Positions 26,105 through 36,388 of a stretch of 64,000 nucleotides of DNA are shown here, piece after piece. This stretch comes from Deltaproteobacteria bacterium (GTDB lineage Bacteria > Desulfobacterota > Desulfomonilia > UBA1062), in the NCBI GenBank assembly GCA_018436855.1, contig JAHDKO010000020.1:1-64000 (forward strand). Reading direction: 5' to 3'. The notes under the pieces were generated by a model. It saw nothing but the letters and a program-made list of their open reading frames with translations. It did not search any database and was not told the origin of the DNA. The position numbers and the translations under genes were made by a program. Position 1 is the first letter of the stretch, and every line of letters begins with the position of its first letter.

Positions 26105-28030
26105 TTATTGGGCCCCGGCCCGGGTGATCCGGTGGAGCTCTTCCCACAACAGGTGTTGATACTTCTGCAGGTCGCGGGTGCTCATCCGTATGCCCTGCGA
26201 TTCGTACACGCTCTGGATGACCTTCACGACGTCCTCGAAACGGATGTCGAGGCCCAGAACGCCCACCATCTCGTCGCTATCGTCGGTGATGGGTGCCGAG
26301 ACGGTGATGATCAGGGCGCGGGTGATCCGCGAGGTGCACACCCCGCTCACGTAGAGCTTGCCCTCCTCGATGGTCTTGACGAACCACTCGCGGTCCGAAC
26401 AGTCTTCGTTCTCGCGCATCATGTGCCTGAACTGGCCCCGGTATTCCGGCTGCGTGATGTTCTGGGTGATCTTGACGCCGTTCATGTCCGTGACATAGGC
26501 GAACTGGATGAAGGGAAACTCCTTGATGAACTCCCTGATCACAGGTTCCTGCCGCCTGGGGTCCATGCTGCGGATGTCGGCGTTGTTCATGAGCTCCACG
26601 ATGAGCCGGCTCACGTACTCGCGCGACTCGAACTTGATGAGATCGAACCCGGAGAGGAAAAGCTGGGGAATGAAGCGCATGGCGAGCTTCTCCAGCTCCT
26701 CGTCGGACATGGAGGTGACCCTGCCGTCTTCGTACTCCTTGACCACGTGCTGATGGATGCGAGAGATGCCGGGATGCCGCTTGTCCACGTCATCGGGCGG
26801 GGAAAGCTTGAAATGACGGTTGACCCAGTGGGCGATGCCCGCCTTGCCGGACTTGTCGGTGATGGCGATCTCGATGGGCCTGCCCAGGAGGGCGCGGGTG
26901 TCGAAGATGTTGTAGATCTCCTCGTTCTTGACCAGCCCGTCGGCGTGAATGCCGGCCCGGGTGACGTTGAAGTTCTCGCCCACGAAGGGGTAGTTGGGGG
27001 GAACCGTGAAGTTGAACTCGGCGTTGACATACTCGGCCATCTCGGTGATGGCCCGGGTGTCGATGCTGTCGTCGTGCCCCCTGAGCGAGAGGTACTCGAT
27101 GACCATGGCCTCCACGGGGGTGTTGCCGGTGCGCTCCCCGAAGCCCAGGATGGCGCCGTTCACCCCGCCGCACCCGTAGAGCCACGCCGTGGTCGCGTTG
27201 GTGAGCACCTTGTGGAAGTCGTTGTGCCCGTGCCACTCCAGCAGGTGCGAGGGCACGCCCGCATCGTCGATCATGGCGCGCACCAGCTTGTCCACCGCCC
27301 GGGGCAGCGCCGCGCCCGGAAACGAAACCCCGAATCCCAAGGTGTCGCAGAGCCGGATCTTGATGTCGATTCCGCTCTCCTCTTTCAGCCTCATGAGCTC
27401 CCGGGCAAAGGGGACGCAAAACCCGTAGATGTCGGCCCGGGTGATGTCCTCGAAGTGGCACCGGGGCACGATGCCTAAGGAAAGGGCGTCCTTGACGATC
27501 CCGAGGTACTCGTCCATGACCTTTCTCCGGTCGGAGCCCAGCTTCAGGAAGATGTGGTAGTCGGAGACCGACGTGAGCATTCCGGTCTCCCGGATGCCCA
27601 TCTCGCGCACGAGCTTCAGGTCTTCCTTGCTGGCCCGGATCCACGAGGTCACCTCCGGGAACCCGTGGCCCTTTCCCAGGCATTTCTCCACGGCAAGCCG
27701 GTCCTTGCGGGAGTAGAGGAAGAATTCGGATGTCCGGATCAGCCCCTTTTCCCCGCCGATGAGGTGGAGAAAATCATAGAGCCGCTCGATCTGCTCGACG
27801 CTGAAGGGCGTCATGGACTGCTGCCCGTCGCGGAAGGTGGTGTCGGTGATGAAGATGTCGTCCGCCGGCTGGATGGGGATCAGCCGCATATCGAAGTCGA
27901 TCTTGGGAATCTCGGTATAGGGAAAGATGGACCGGTAGAAGTTGCCCTGGTCGGTATCCTTGATCCCGGTTTCGAAATTCCGGCCCGGGGTATAGTAAAA
28001 GAGTTTCTTCCCCTCGTCCCACCTGGCCAC
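26105..28030 (-). CDS. Re-type citrate synthase with C-terminal Cache-like domain
   Basis: A 641-residue protein. Residues about 55-460 belong to the HMG-CoA lyase/homocitrate synthase fold and carry Re-citrate synthase markers: [63 protein letters not shown] and [13 protein letters not shown]. Residues about 480-610 ([48 protein letters not shown]) look like a Cache/PDC sensor fold as found in chemoreceptors. GTG 28030 is chosen because AGGAGG lies 10 bases upstream and the longer frame runs into the preceding gene. Adjacent icd supports the citrate role. The Cache module is unexpected in a cytosolic enzyme and may be allosteric. Confidence 0.85.
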   Translation of the reverse strand: MARWDEGKKLFYYTPGRNFETGIKDTDQGNFYRSIFPYTEIPKIDFDMRLIPIQPADDIFITDTTFRDGQQSMTPFSVEQIERLYDFLHLIGGEKGLIRTSEFFLYSRKDRLAVEKCLGKGHGFPEVTSWIRASKEDLKLVREMGIRETGMLTSVSDYHIFLKLGSDRRKVMDEYLGIVKDALSLGIVPRCHFEDITRADIYGFCVPFARELMRLKEESGIDIKIRLCDTLGFGVSFPGAALPRAVDKLVRAMIDDAGVPSHLLEWHGHNDFHKVLTNATTAWLYGCGGVNGAILGFGERTGNTPVEAMVIEYLSLRGHDDSIDTRAITEMAEYVNAEFNFTVPPNYPFVGENFNVTRAGIHADGLVKNEEIYNIFDTRALLGRPIEIAITDKSGKAGIAHWVNRHFKLSPPDDVDKRHPGISRIHQHVVKEYEDGRVTSMSDEELEKLAMRFIPQLFLSGFDLIKFESREYVSRLIVELMNNADIRSMDPRRQEPVIREFIKEFPFIQFAYVTDMNGVKITQNITQPEYRGQFRHMMRENEDCSDREWFVKTIEEGKLYVSGVCTSRITRALIITVSAPITDDSDEMVGVLGLDIRFEDVVKVIQSVYESQGIRMSTRDLQKYQHLLWEELHRITRAGAQ

Positions 28031-28031
28031 C

Positions 28032-28838
28032 CTACTTGTTCCTCCTGGGGAGGTACGCATCCTTGGGTATCTTTTCAGGCTCCGGGGCACCTGCCTCCCG
28101 GCGGGCCTCGATGATCTCTTCCATGGTGATGTCCCGCGGGATACGCAAGTCCTGCCCCACGTAGACCAGTTTGGGATCCTTGATCTGGTCGCGGTTCGCC
28201 TTGTAGATGAGCGGCCACATGTACGAATCGTTATAGATCTCGTGGCGCGCCGCGATGCTGGGCAGGGTGTCGCTCTTTTTCACCACGTAGATGGTGGGAT
28301 AGACCTCGAAGATGTCGGTCTGCGACTGTTTCTGGATCTCCTCGCGCTTCTGGGCGATCTCCTTGCCGAGCTCCTCGAGTCGCTTCTGCTTTTCCCTGAC
28401 CGTGATCTCCTGAACCTTGAGCACCTTTTCGTTGAACTGCTGCTCCAGGACCGAGAGCACCTTGGGCTCGCAGTCCAGATAGGCGTTCTGCATCTTCAGA
28501 TACAGGGTCAGGGCCTCGAAAGCCTCTTTCGGTGCATACACGAACCCGGATATCTCGACAACCTTTCCCAACTCGGCAAGGGTCCGGTGCATGATGACGC
28601 GGCTCTGCTCGTCCACCGCCCTGAAATGTCTGCTGGCCTGGACAAAGGCGTTGCGCGCCTCTTCGTCATCCCCTCCGGCCTTGGCCTTCAGGCCCGTTTC
28701 CATGCTCTCGAGCCCCTGTTCGAGCGGGGTCTTCCCCGTGGCCACGGTATCCGGCCCATCGGTGATGTCCGGCGCGGGGTTCGATGCACACCCCAGCAGA
28801 AACGACAGAACCATGAAAGCAAAGCCGAGCCTTTTCAT
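28032..28838 (-). CDS. LysM-domain lipoprotein
   Basis: A 268-residue lipoprotein: signal peptide [17 protein letters not shown] with an ideal LLGC lipobox. A central helical, DUF4398-like region with long coiled coil (EKVLKVQEITVREKQKRLEE) is followed by a LysM domain (IYVVKKSDTLPSIAARHEIY...WPLIYKANRDQI, ending LVYVGQDLRIP). Such proteins bind peptidoglycan from the outer membrane. ATG 28838 overlaps the aspS stop (ATGA), and its stop lies one base before the GTG of the Re-citrate synthase, a tight but functionally mixed operon. Confidence 0.93.
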   Translation of the reverse strand: MKRLGFAFMVLSFLLGCASNPAPDITDGPDTVATGKTPLEQGLESMETGLKAKAGGDDEEARNAFVQASRHFRAVDEQSRVIMHRTLAELGKVVEISGFVYAPKEAFEALTLYLKMQNAYLDCEPKVLSVLEQQFNEKVLKVQEITVREKQKRLEELGKEIAQKREEIQKQSQTDIFEVYPTIYVVKKSDTLPSIAARHEIYNDSYMWPLIYKANRDQIKDPKLVYVGQDLRIPRDITMEEIIEARREAGAPEPEKIPKDAYLPRRNK

Positions 28839-30610
28839 CAGCCCTCCTTCCGATACTTCAGCCCGAGCTCCGCGAGCTGGGCCGGACTCACCTCCGAGGG
28901 GGCGTCCGTCATGGTGCAGTATGCCTTCTGGGTCTTGGGAAAGGCGATCACGTCCCGGATGCTCGCGGCCCGGGTGAGAATCATGATGAGCCGGTCGAGC
29001 CCGAAGGCAATGCCGCCGTGAGGGGGAGCGCCGTACTGCAGGGCGTCCAGCAGGAACCCGAACTTGGTCCTCGCCTCTTCCTCGCCGAGTCCGATGGCCT
29101 GAAAGACCCTGTTCTGAACCTCGGGGGTGTGGATACGGATGCTCCCGCCCCCCACCTCGGAGCCGTTGATCACCATGTCGTAGGCCTGGGACCGCACCTT
29201 CCCGGGGTCGCTCTGAAGCAGCGGGAGGTCCTCGGCCACGGGTGCGGTGAACGGGTGATGGACCGAGACCAGCCGTTTGTCCTCCTCGCTCCACTGAAGC
29301 AGCGGGAAATCGGTCACCCACAGGGCGGCGAAGGCATCGTGGTCGATGAGCCCGAGGCGCTGCGCCACATGGATCCTCAGGGCGCTCAGGCCCGCATTGG
29401 CCGTATCCTTGGGGGCCGCGATGATCAGGGCGAGATCGCCCGGGCCCATATCGAGCCGGCCGGCCAGGGCATCGAGCTGGCCGGGCTGAAGGAACTTGGT
29501 CAGGGGCGACTTCCAGCCGTCCGCTTCCAGCCTCGCCCATAAAACGCCCTTTGCCCCGAAGTCCGCCACCACATCGCCGAACGAGTCGAGGTCCTTCCGG
29601 CTGAACTCATGGGGGCCCTTGACCGCAAAGGCCTTGACCGTCCCGCCCTCCGCAAGGGTGGAGGAGAACACCCGGAAGTCGGACCCGGCAACGATATCGG
29701 AGATGGTTTTCAGCTTCATGCCGAAGCGGGTGTCAGGCCTGTCCGTGCCGTAGTCCTCCATGGCCTCGTCATAGGTCATGCGCCTTAAGGGCCTGGGCAG
29801 ATCCACCCCGATGGTCTCCTGGAATAGGGTCGCGATCATGCCCTCGGTGATGTCCAGGATATCGTCCATCCCGGCGAACGACATCTCGATGTCGATCTGG
29901 GTGAACTCGGGCTGCCGGTCCGCCCTCAGGTCCTCGTCCCGGAAGCACTTGACGATCTGGTAGTACCGGTCGAAGCCCGCTACCATGAGGAGCTGCTTGA
30001 AGAGCTGGGGCGACTGGGGCAGCGCAAAGCACTTGCCCGGGAAGACCCGGCTCGGCACCAGGTAGTCCCTGGCCCCTTCGGGGGTGCTCTTGGTGAGGAC
30101 CGGGGTCTCGACGTCGATGAACCCTTCGGCGTCCAGATACCTCCTCACGCTTGCCGCCGCCTTGTGCCGGAGGATGATGTTGCGCTGGAGCGACGGCCTG
30201 CGCAGGTCCAGGTAGCGGTATTTGAGCCTCAGCGCGTCGCTGGCCTCCACCCCGTCTTCCAGTACGTAGGGGGGGGTTTTGGCCTCGTTGAGGACCTGAA
30301 TCCCCTTCACCGCGACCTCCACGTTCCCGGTGGGCATGCTCGGATTGCGCATGTCCTCGGGCCGCATCCGAACCTCTCCCTCCAGGGCTAGGCAGTACTC
30401 CGGTTTGACGCCATGTGCCACGGCATGCGCCTGGGGGTCGGTCTCGGGATTGACCACCGCCTGGACGATGCCGGTGCGGTCGCGGAGATCAATGAAGATG
30501 AGCCCGCCCAGATCTCTCCGTTTCTGGACCCATCCCGTCAGCACCACGGTACTGCCTACGGGGGCTTGCGTGACTTCCGCGTTATAATGGGTTCTCTTCA
30601 TTTCCTGCAT
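28838..30610 (-). CDS. aspS: Aspartyl-tRNA synthetase
   Basis: A 590-residue bacterial-type class IIb synthetase. N-terminal OB anticodon-binding fold ([20 protein letters not shown]), motif 2 region ([20 protein letters not shown]), the inserted GAD domain (about 290-420) and motif 3 ([13 protein letters not shown]) are present. The start is taken at ATG 30610 with AAGG upstream; the frame also offers GTG 30622 overlapping the hisS stop, and ATG 30601. Second gene of a hisS-aspS pair, a common arrangement. Confidence 0.97.
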   Translation of the reverse strand: MQEMKRTHYNAEVTQAPVGSTVVLTGWVQKRRDLGGLIFIDLRDRTGIVQAVVNPETDPQAHAVAHGVKPEYCLALEGEVRMRPEDMRNPSMPTGNVEVAVKGIQVLNEAKTPPYVLEDGVEASDALRLKYRYLDLRRPSLQRNIILRHKAAASVRRYLDAEGFIDVETPVLTKSTPEGARDYLVPSRVFPGKCFALPQSPQLFKQLLMVAGFDRYYQIVKCFRDEDLRADRQPEFTQIDIEMSFAGMDDILDITEGMIATLFQETIGVDLPRPLRRMTYDEAMEDYGTDRPDTRFGMKLKTISDIVAGSDFRVFSSTLAEGGTVKAFAVKGPHEFSRKDLDSFGDVVADFGAKGVLWARLEADGWKSPLTKFLQPGQLDALAGRLDMGPGDLALIIAAPKDTANAGLSALRIHVAQRLGLIDHDAFAALWVTDFPLLQWSEEDKRLVSVHHPFTAPVAEDLPLLQSDPGKVRSQAYDMVINGSEVGGGSIRIHTPEVQNRVFQAIGLGEEEARTKFGFLLDALQYGAPPHGGIAFGLDRLIMILTRAASIRDVIAFPKTQKAYCTMTDAPSEVSPAQLAELGLKYRKEG

Positions 30611-30618
30611 GGCGGCCT

Positions 30619-31887
30619 TCACCGGCTTTCTCCTTTTCTGTCTTTCAGAAGCGTGTGTATCTTTTCCCGCGCATCGGTGCGCGACACCTGAACCTGTGAA
30701 GAGGTCTCCAGATCCTTGACGGTCACCAGGGATTTCTCCAGCTCGTCCTGGCCGATGATCGCGCAGAAGGGATATCCGGATTTACCGGCACGCCGCATCT
30801 GGGCCTTGAAGCTCTTCTCCGGGACCGCCTGGGCCGGTATCCCTGCGGAACGGAGCTCCGAGAGCAGCCCTACGGCGGCGGTCTTCACCCTCTCGTCTCC
30901 CTGGGCCACCACGAAGCACCCCTCTTCCCGGGCGTCCCTCTCCTCCAGAAGCAGGATGACCCGCTCCACCCCGAAGGCGAAGCCGATCCCGGGGGCGTCC
31001 GGGCCCCCCAGGACCTTCACGAGGTTGTCGTACCTCCCGCCTCCGGCAATGGCATTCTGCGAGCCCAGGCCCTTGGCCGTGATTTCGAAGGTGGTCCTGG
31101 TATAGTAGTCGAGCCCCCTGACCAGGGAAGGGTTCTTCGCATAGGGCACGCCGAAGCTTTTCAGATGAGACAGGACTTGATCGTAGTGGTCCCTGCACTC
31201 TTCGCAGAGATAGTCTTCGATGAGAGGAGCTCCCTCGGCAGCCTGTTTGCAGGAAACCACCTTGCAGTCCAGAACCCGGAGCGGGTTGGCGGTCATGCGC
31301 CGCGCGCAGTCGGCACAGAACCGGTCAGCCTGCTTGCTGAGATAAGCCTGGAGCGCCTTCTTGAACTCCTCGCGGCAGGTCTCGCACCCCAGGGAGTTCA
31401 CCTCCATGACAAGCCCCTTCAGGCCCAGGGCATTCGCCAGCGCATAGGCCATCTGGAGCGTCTCGGCATCGCTGAACGGTCCGCCTTCGCCGAGCCGCTC
31501 GGCATTGATCTGATGAAACTGGCGGTATCTCCCCTTCTGGGGTCTCTCGTACCGGAACATGGGCCCCATGCTGAAAATCTTCCGGATGGGGTCTTCCGAC
31601 AGGAGGCCGTGCTCGATGACGGCCCGCAGCACCGATGCCGTGGCCTCGGGCCGCAGGCTCACCGAGGAACCCGACTTGTCGGTAAAGGTGTACATCTGCT
31701 TTTCCACCACATCGGTTTCGTTGCCGATGCCGCGGAGAAACAGCTCCGTCCGCTCCAGGACAGGTGTCCGCAGCTCCACGAACCCGTAGAGGCCAAAAAC
31801 CTTCCTGACGGTCTCTTCCACAAACCTCCACTTTGGCACGTCGCCGGGGAGGATGTCGCTCATTCCACGTATTGCTTTCACTTCCAC
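30619..31887 (-). CDS. hisS: Histidyl-tRNA synthetase
   Basis: A 422-residue class IIa synthetase. Signatures: RGMSDILPG at the start, [12 protein letters not shown] (motif 1/2), [16 protein letters not shown] (motif 2), [14 protein letters not shown] (histidine-binding loop) and [14 protein letters not shown] (motif 3), then the C-terminal anticodon domain. GTG 31887 lies five bases after GGAGGA and gives the family's usual N-terminus; an upstream ATG at 31932 is unlikely. Likely co-transcribed with aspS. Confidence 0.97.
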   Translation of the reverse strand: MEVKAIRGMSDILPGDVPKWRFVEETVRKVFGLYGFVELRTPVLERTELFLRGIGNETDVVEKQMYTFTDKSGSSVSLRPEATASVLRAVIEHGLLSEDPIRKIFSMGPMFRYERPQKGRYRQFHQINAERLGEGGPFSDAETLQMAYALANALGLKGLVMEVNSLGCETCREEFKKALQAYLSKQADRFCADCARRMTANPLRVLDCKVVSCKQAAEGAPLIEDYLCEECRDHYDQVLSHLKSFGVPYAKNPSLVRGLDYYTRTTFEITAKGLGSQNAIAGGGRYDNLVKVLGGPDAPGIGFAFGVERVILLLEERDAREEGCFVVAQGDERVKTAAVGLLSELRSAGIPAQAVPEKSFKAQMRRAGKSGYPFCAIIGQDELEKSLVTVKDLETSSQVQVSRTDAREKIHTLLKDRKGESR

Positions 31888-32287
31888 AATCTTCCTCCGA
31901 ATTAACCCATTGGTATCCCATTGTGCCCGCATCTGTCAATCAGGCTTCACCGTCGGTTGCGCCCCGAAGCGGCCGGCCTCGGGTCTCAGGCCTTACCGGG
32001 ATGACTTTCCCTCAGGCGTCCCGGATCGACCGCACCGGCTTGGCGGCTGTATCTTTATTAAACTCCCCCGGCCATGGAACACCCTGCTGCATCCGACTGA
32101 AAAAAGCGGGAAAGGCATTATTTCGGGCAGACAAATGAACGTCCGGCCTCAAGCAGCCTTCGTATCCTTTGGGACGAAAGAGCAGTGGAACAGCGCCATG
32201 GCCGCCCAAGACGATCGGGCGCTTCCCTCCGCGCTCGATGGAGAGACGGGAAGGGGCGGGAGACTGCCGATCCTGGACAGGGAGAGA
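31888..32287. other. Intergenic region upstream of hisS
   Basis: About 400 bp between the hisS start and the stop of the radical SAM gene, both on the minus strand. No coding pattern, tRNA or clear promoter was recognised. The presence of a histidine-responsive leader for hisS was considered but no T-box or attenuator features are visible. Confidence 0.35.
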
Positions 32288-33166
32288 CTAGAGCCCCCGC
32301 AGCCACTCCGGGCGGAGCATCCCGGACCTGCCGCCCTTGAGCGCCCGGTCGATGATCTCCAGGATCCGCTCCTTATCTTCGGGAAGGCGGCCGTTTAAGG
32401 GGAGATAGTTTGATGCGTGCTCGGTCCCGAACTTGCAGTCGGACACGTCGAGGTCCTCCACGAACCACCGGAGCTCCTGGAGCGACTGCACCCGGTCGAT
32501 CAGCTTGAAGTTGCCGCCCATGAGCTTCTTCTCGTAGATTTCCTCGTACTGCCCGAGCATGAGGGTGAGGCAGGCCAGAAACTGGGGATCGATGGCATTG
32601 GCCACGCGGGCCGAGTCCTTGGCGTGATCGAAGCTCCCCTCCACGCCTCCCAGTCCTAAGATGATGAAGGTAGACATCCGCAGCCCCGCATCGATGGCCT
32701 TTCTGCTCCCCTCGATGATCTCGTCGGCCGTGGCGCCCTTGCAGACCTTTTTCAGCAGGGCGTCGTTCCCGGTCTCGATGCCGAGATACAGGACGTCGAG
32801 CTTGCGCTCGCTCAGCTCCCTGAGCTCTTCGAGGCTCTTCTCCATGAGATTGGTGGGGCCGGCATAGGCGCTGATCCGCTCCAGGCGGGGAAACTTCTCG
32901 TTGATGAGATCCAGCACCCTGATGAGAAAACCGGTGTCCACACCCAAGGGATCGCCGTCGGCGAGAAAAACCTTGCGGGTGTCGGGCATCATCCAGGACA
33001 TCTCGATGATGTCCTTTTCGATCTCTTCCCAGGGCCGCACCTGAAATCGCTTGCCTTTGTACATCCCGCAGAACAGGCACTTGTTCCACGAACATCCGAG
33101 CGTGATCTGGAATATCAGCGACCGCCCCTCGGACGGCGGCCTATACAGTGGCATATCGTAATTCAC
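32288..33166 (-). CDS. Radical SAM protein with CX4CX2C motif, paralogue A
   Basis: A 292-residue single-domain radical SAM protein. The cluster motif is GCSWNKCLFCGMY, that is CX4CX2C, one residue longer than canonical CX3CX2C. The rest of the barrel is normal: FLADGDPLG (the GGE-like SAM motif region), RISAYAGPTNL, YLGIETGNDALLKK (SAM ribose motif) and FIILGLGG. It begins at GTG 33166 with GGAGG upstream, overlapping the end of the phosphate transporter gene by 26 bp. The reaction is unknown. A paralogue sharing the unusual motif and the N-terminal RPPSEG/RPPSEA sequence lies at 37229. Confidence 0.88.
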   Translation of the reverse strand: MNYDMPLYRPPSEGRSLIFQITLGCSWNKCLFCGMYKGKRFQVRPWEEIEKDIIEMSWMMPDTRKVFLADGDPLGVDTGFLIRVLDLINEKFPRLERISAYAGPTNLMEKSLEELRELSERKLDVLYLGIETGNDALLKKVCKGATADEIIEGSRKAIDAGLRMSTFIILGLGGVEGSFDHAKDSARVANAIDPQFLACLTLMLGQYEEIYEKKLMGGNFKLIDRVQSLQELRWFVEDLDVSDCKFGTEHASNYLPLNGRLPEDKERILEIIDRALKGGRSGMLRPEWLRGL

Positions 33167-34826
33167 GGGTTCCTCCCAGAGTCAATCCGGACAGTGACTC
33201 TGCAATATTATACGCATGGTCGCCGATTTTTTCGAAGCTGGTCAGGATATCGATGAAGATGAGCCCGGCATCAGCGTCGCATTTGTAGGTCTTGAGCCGG
33301 TCCATGTGATTCACCCTCATCTCCCATCGCATGGCGTTGAGCCTTGGCTCGAAGCTCTGCACCTGCTCCATGAGATCGTCCGGAGTATCGGTGATGGCGT
33401 CGACCACGGTCTTCAAGAACATCTGCGTGTGGTGATAGATGAGCGAGAGCTCTTGCCTGCCTCCTTCGGAGAAATCAAGGCTGAAGTCGTTGCGGCGCTT
33501 ACAGAGCTTCCCGATGCTCTCGCAGTGGTCCCCGATCCTCTCGAGGTTGCTCACGATCTGGAGCATGGAAAAGACCTCGCGCGACTGTTTTTCCGTGATG
33601 GAGTTGCGCGAGAGATCGGTGAGATAGGTGTTGATCTCCTTCTGCAGCGAGTCGACGATATTCTCGGTCTTGTCGATCTCTTCCAGGAACCTTTCCGTTC
33701 CCTTGTTATCCAGCAGAGGCTTCTCCGCCGCCGAGAGCATCCGGTACACCTCCGAGCCCATGTAATCCAACTCCTGGCGCGCCTCGTCCAGGGCGAACGA
33801 GGGGGTCTCGAAAATGGTGGGCGCGAGCGACTCCAGCCGGAAGATCCTGGGCTTTTCCTCCCCGGGGGTGATGAGCGAGGCGACCCACCCGAGCGCTCCC
33901 AGGAAGGGCAGGAAGAGCAGGCAGTTGGTCACGTTGAAGATGGTGTGGAGGTTGGCCACGTGCCTTGCGGCATAGGGCATGGCGCCCGCCGCCGCCACCT
34001 GCATGGGGTCGCCGGGGGTGATGTGATCGACGAATTGGACGAAGTACGGGAAAATGACGAGTATGACGCAGACCCCGAAGAGGTTGAAGAGGAAGTGGGC
34101 CCGGGCGACCCGCCTGGCCGATACGCTGGTGCCGATGGAGGCCAGCTGGGTCGTGATGGTGGTCCCGATATTGTCCCCCAGAACCAGTGCCGCTGCCCCG
34201 GGGAAACTCACCACCCCTGTGGATGCCAGGGCTATCACGAGCCCCACGGTGGCCGAGCTGCTCTGGAAGACCATGGTCATGATCGTTCCCACAAGCACTC
34301 CCAGAACCGGCGTGCTGGAAAAGTGGATGAAGATATCCCTCACCCACGGGGCGTCTCTCAGGGGCATGACCCCGCCCTGCATGACGAGCATGCCGTAGAA
34401 GAGCAGGCCGAATCCCAGAAGAAAATCGCCCCAGTAGCGGACCCTCTCCCGCTTGCTCAGGATCTTCATGAACATGCCCACGCCCACCATGGGCAGCGCG
34501 ATATCGGTGAGCTTGAAGGCGATGATCTGGGCGGTCACCGTGGTGCCGATATTGGCGCCGACGACCACCCCGAGGGCCTGCTGCATGGACATGAGCCCGG
34601 CGTTCACCAGGCCCACGGCCATCACCGTGGTGGCGCTCGAGCTCTGAATGATGGCGGTGATGGCCGTCCCGGCGATGACGGCGACAACCCTGTTCGTGGT
34701 GAGCTTCTCCAGTATGCGGCGCAGACCCGACCCGGCTATCCTCTGGAGTGCATCCGACATCAGATGCATCCCGAAGAGGAAGAGGCCCAGGCCTCCGAGC
34801 GTCGCGAGAAGAATTTCGTAAATCAC
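33141..34826 (-). CDS. Na+/phosphate cotransporter family protein with PhoU domain
   Basis: A 561-residue inner membrane protein of the NptA/YjbB family. Two inverted halves each carry the QSSSATT signature (TAIIQSSSATTVMAVGL and TMVFQSSSATVGLVIAL) and GANIGTT/GDNIGTT, forming 8-9 membrane helices to about residue 310. The C-terminal ~200 residues are a cytoplasmic PhoU-like helical bundle (ERIGDHCESIGKL, FEKIGDHAYNIAESL). Expected to move phosphate, in or out, coupled to sodium. Downstream, the radical SAM gene overlaps its stop. Confidence 0.94.
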   Translation of the reverse strand: MIYEILLATLGGLGLFLFGMHLMSDALQRIAGSGLRRILEKLTTNRVVAVIAGTAITAIIQSSSATTVMAVGLVNAGLMSMQQALGVVVGANIGTTVTAQIIAFKLTDIALPMVGVGMFMKILSKRERVRYWGDFLLGFGLLFYGMLVMQGGVMPLRDAPWVRDIFIHFSSTPVLGVLVGTIMTMVFQSSSATVGLVIALASTGVVSFPGAAALVLGDNIGTTITTQLASIGTSVSARRVARAHFLFNLFGVCVILVIFPYFVQFVDHITPGDPMQVAAAGAMPYAARHVANLHTIFNVTNCLLFLPFLGALGWVASLITPGEEKPRIFRLESLAPTIFETPSFALDEARQELDYMGSEVYRMLSAAEKPLLDNKGTERFLEEIDKTENIVDSLQKEINTYLTDLSRNSITEKQSREVFSMLQIVSNLERIGDHCESIGKLCKRRNDFSLDFSEGGRQELSLIYHHTQMFLKTVVDAITDTPDDLMEQVQSFEPRLNAMRWEMRVNHMDRLKTYKCDADAGLIFIDILTSFEKIGDHAYNIAESLSGLTLGGTRELRYATV

Positions 34827-34916
34827 GTTAACACCCCCGAGCTGTCTCTGAAGTACTAATCATATTGGGTTGAAAAATTCAATCCTTGTTGGAACATCAG
34901 CGCACGCGTGTGCCCG

Positions 34917-35312
34917 TCAGCGTCCTTCCGGCGGCTTGAAAGGCTTGATGTCCAGGATCGGGGTGCCGTCTACGAGATCCACGTGCTCCACATGCAGAAA
35001 CGGGGGCTCGACCTTCACGAGCTTCAGAACAGACATGCCGATGGCATTGGGCCTCATGGGCGAACACAGGCTGAACACGCCCTTTGTCCTGCCCGCGGGG
35101 CTCTTCTGTTTCAGCGCATATCCCTCGGAAAGATGGAAGTGAAAGAGGACCACGATCTGCTCGTACTCCTCAAGCGAGTCCATACCTTCCAGAAAAGGCT
35201 CGTAGATCTCGATGATCCCCTTGACCGTGGACGCGGTGTAAAAACGGGGAGCGCTCGCAGGATCTTTTACCTCGCAATGCATCTCGCCGATGGCCTCATA
35301 ACAGACCTTCAT
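34917..35312 (-). CDS. TrmO/TsaA-family tRNA t6A37 methyltransferase-like protein
   Basis: A 131-residue beta-barrel protein of the TsaA/TrmO family, which methylates N6-threonylcarbamoyladenosine 37 in some tRNAs using SAM. The core pattern GVFSLCSPMRPNAIGMSVLKLV and the DGTPILDIKPF end are intact. It is much shorter than E. coli TrmO because the C-terminal extension is absent, as in archaeal and many anaerobe members. AAGGAAA lies upstream of ATG 35312. The tRNA substrate cannot be assigned from sequence. Confidence 0.85.
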   Translation of the reverse strand: MKVCYEAIGEMHCEVKDPASAPRFYTASTVKGIIEIYEPFLEGMDSLEEYEQIVVLFHFHLSEGYALKQKSPAGRTKGVFSLCSPMRPNAIGMSVLKLVKVEPPFLHVEHVDLVDGTPILDIKPFKPPEGR

Positions 35313-35397
35313 GGATGGATTTCCTTATCTGAAATCTTTTCGCACGTGAAGAAAGAATTCTCTCTTTAGCCAGCAATGAAAAAGCACGTTCCGGCCG

Positions 35398-36138
35398 CTA
35401 CAGGCTCTCGCTCTCCTTGTTGATGAGATACTTCGCCACTACGGCATTCACCGTAAGCGGAGCCTCTTCGCCCGCAACGATCAGCCCGAGCGTATCAAGG
35501 TCGGATTTCCAGACGAGATCACCGGGAGATATGAAACAGAAACTTCCCGGCCGGTATTCGGTGTATACGGTATTGTCCTTGTAGTAATAGTGTTTTTCGT
35601 TGATCTCTGCGGGGTACTGCCGCATGTTCGACGGAATATCCGTGGGCTTGAACCAGAGCTTTATCTCGCGTTCGGCATCACCGGGATTGGCGGACGCATG
35701 GATGAGGTTGTCGACCCGGTCCCCGACGATCTTCCCCTCTTCGTCCTTGACCGGCACCACCGTGCCCAGCGCGCGGATGCACCCGGGCCGCTGCACGCGG
35801 GCGTCGTGGGGATTGGTGGGACCGCAGATATCCCGTATCTTTCTGATGGCGCCGGGGCCCTGGTAGACGATGGCGATGACCCTGCGTTTCCGGGGGTCAT
35901 CGGGGTAGTGGAGATATCCCCGGATATAGTCGAGAAGGGGGGGGTAGAAAAACTTGCCCTTATGCTCGGCATAGTGTTCCTCTGCCAGAACGAGGTTTAC
36001 CGAAACAACCTTCAAGGCCGCGAAACGAAGACCGGTATGGAATTCCGAAAACTGCGAGAGTATGTATCCGGTCAGCGAATTCTTCAGCGCGTCGGGCTTG
36101 ATGAGCACAAGCGACTGCTCGAGATTCTCCGTTGTCAT
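35398..36138 (-). CDS. Enlarged nucleoside-diphosphate-kinase-family protein
   Basis: A 246-residue NDK homologue against about 140 for standard NDK. The N-terminus (LVLIKPDALKN) and the active-site histidine segment (DNLIHASANPGDAEREIKLW) are preserved, so phosphotransfer is plausible. Between them is an extended region around HYPDDPRKRRVIAIVYQGPG and NPHDARVQRPGCIRALGTVV, and about 75 extra residues follow (KHYYYKDNTVYTEYRPGSF...VWKSDL). AGGAGG precedes ATG 36138. The standard function is NTP/NDP exchange; the extra segments may change specificity or add regulation. It is divergent from the hemerythrin gene across a palindrome. Confidence 0.88.
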   Translation of the reverse strand: MTTENLEQSLVLIKPDALKNSLTGYILSQFSEFHTGLRFAALKVVSVNLVLAEEHYAEHKGKFFYPPLLDYIRGYLHYPDDPRKRRVIAIVYQGPGAIRKIRDICGPTNPHDARVQRPGCIRALGTVVPVKDEEGKIVGDRVDNLIHASANPGDAEREIKLWFKPTDIPSNMRQYPAEINEKHYYYKDNTVYTEYRPGSFCFISPGDLVWKSDLDTLGLIVAGEEAPLTVNAVVAKYLINKESESL

Positions 36139-36246
36139 GTAATCCTCCTTGCCGGTAATGATTTGATTGCGCGACCGGTCCCGGTTTTCTCGAAAAGGGG
36201 CGGAACCGTCCCGCTCGCAACTGGCACCGTTTTCTCTAGTATAATA

Positions 36247-36268
36247 TTATCTGTTCATCAACAGATAA
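36247..36268. promoter_or_regulatory. Palindromic candidate operator between divergent genes
   Basis: TTATCTGTT-CATC-AACAGATAA is a perfect inverted repeat with 9-bp arms and a 4-bp centre, flanked by the AT-rich TATAAT sequence at 36240-36245. Its symmetrical position between the NDK-like and hemerythrin genes makes a repressor or FNR/CRP-like site plausible. The half-site does not match a consensus I can name. Confidence 0.5.
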
Positions 36269-36388
36269 ATCTTCACTTTTCTCGAACTGCACCGGCAGGT
36301 CTCTCTGCAGCCGTTTGCATCGCAGGCCTTGACGAAGGACCTCCAGGCCTTACCATAGATGATAAGAGAAAAAAGGGAGGGTTACGGT

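Noticed and set aside
26105-28090. Longer start for the Re-citrate synthase at 28090
   Set aside because: It would overlap the LysM gene by about 60 bp, while GTG 28030 has a strong ribosome site just after that gene's stop.
36221-36236. TGGCACC...TCTC as a sigma-54 promoter for the hemerythrin gene
   Set aside because: The -12 GC doublet is missing (TC instead); a TATAAT sequence nearby fits better.
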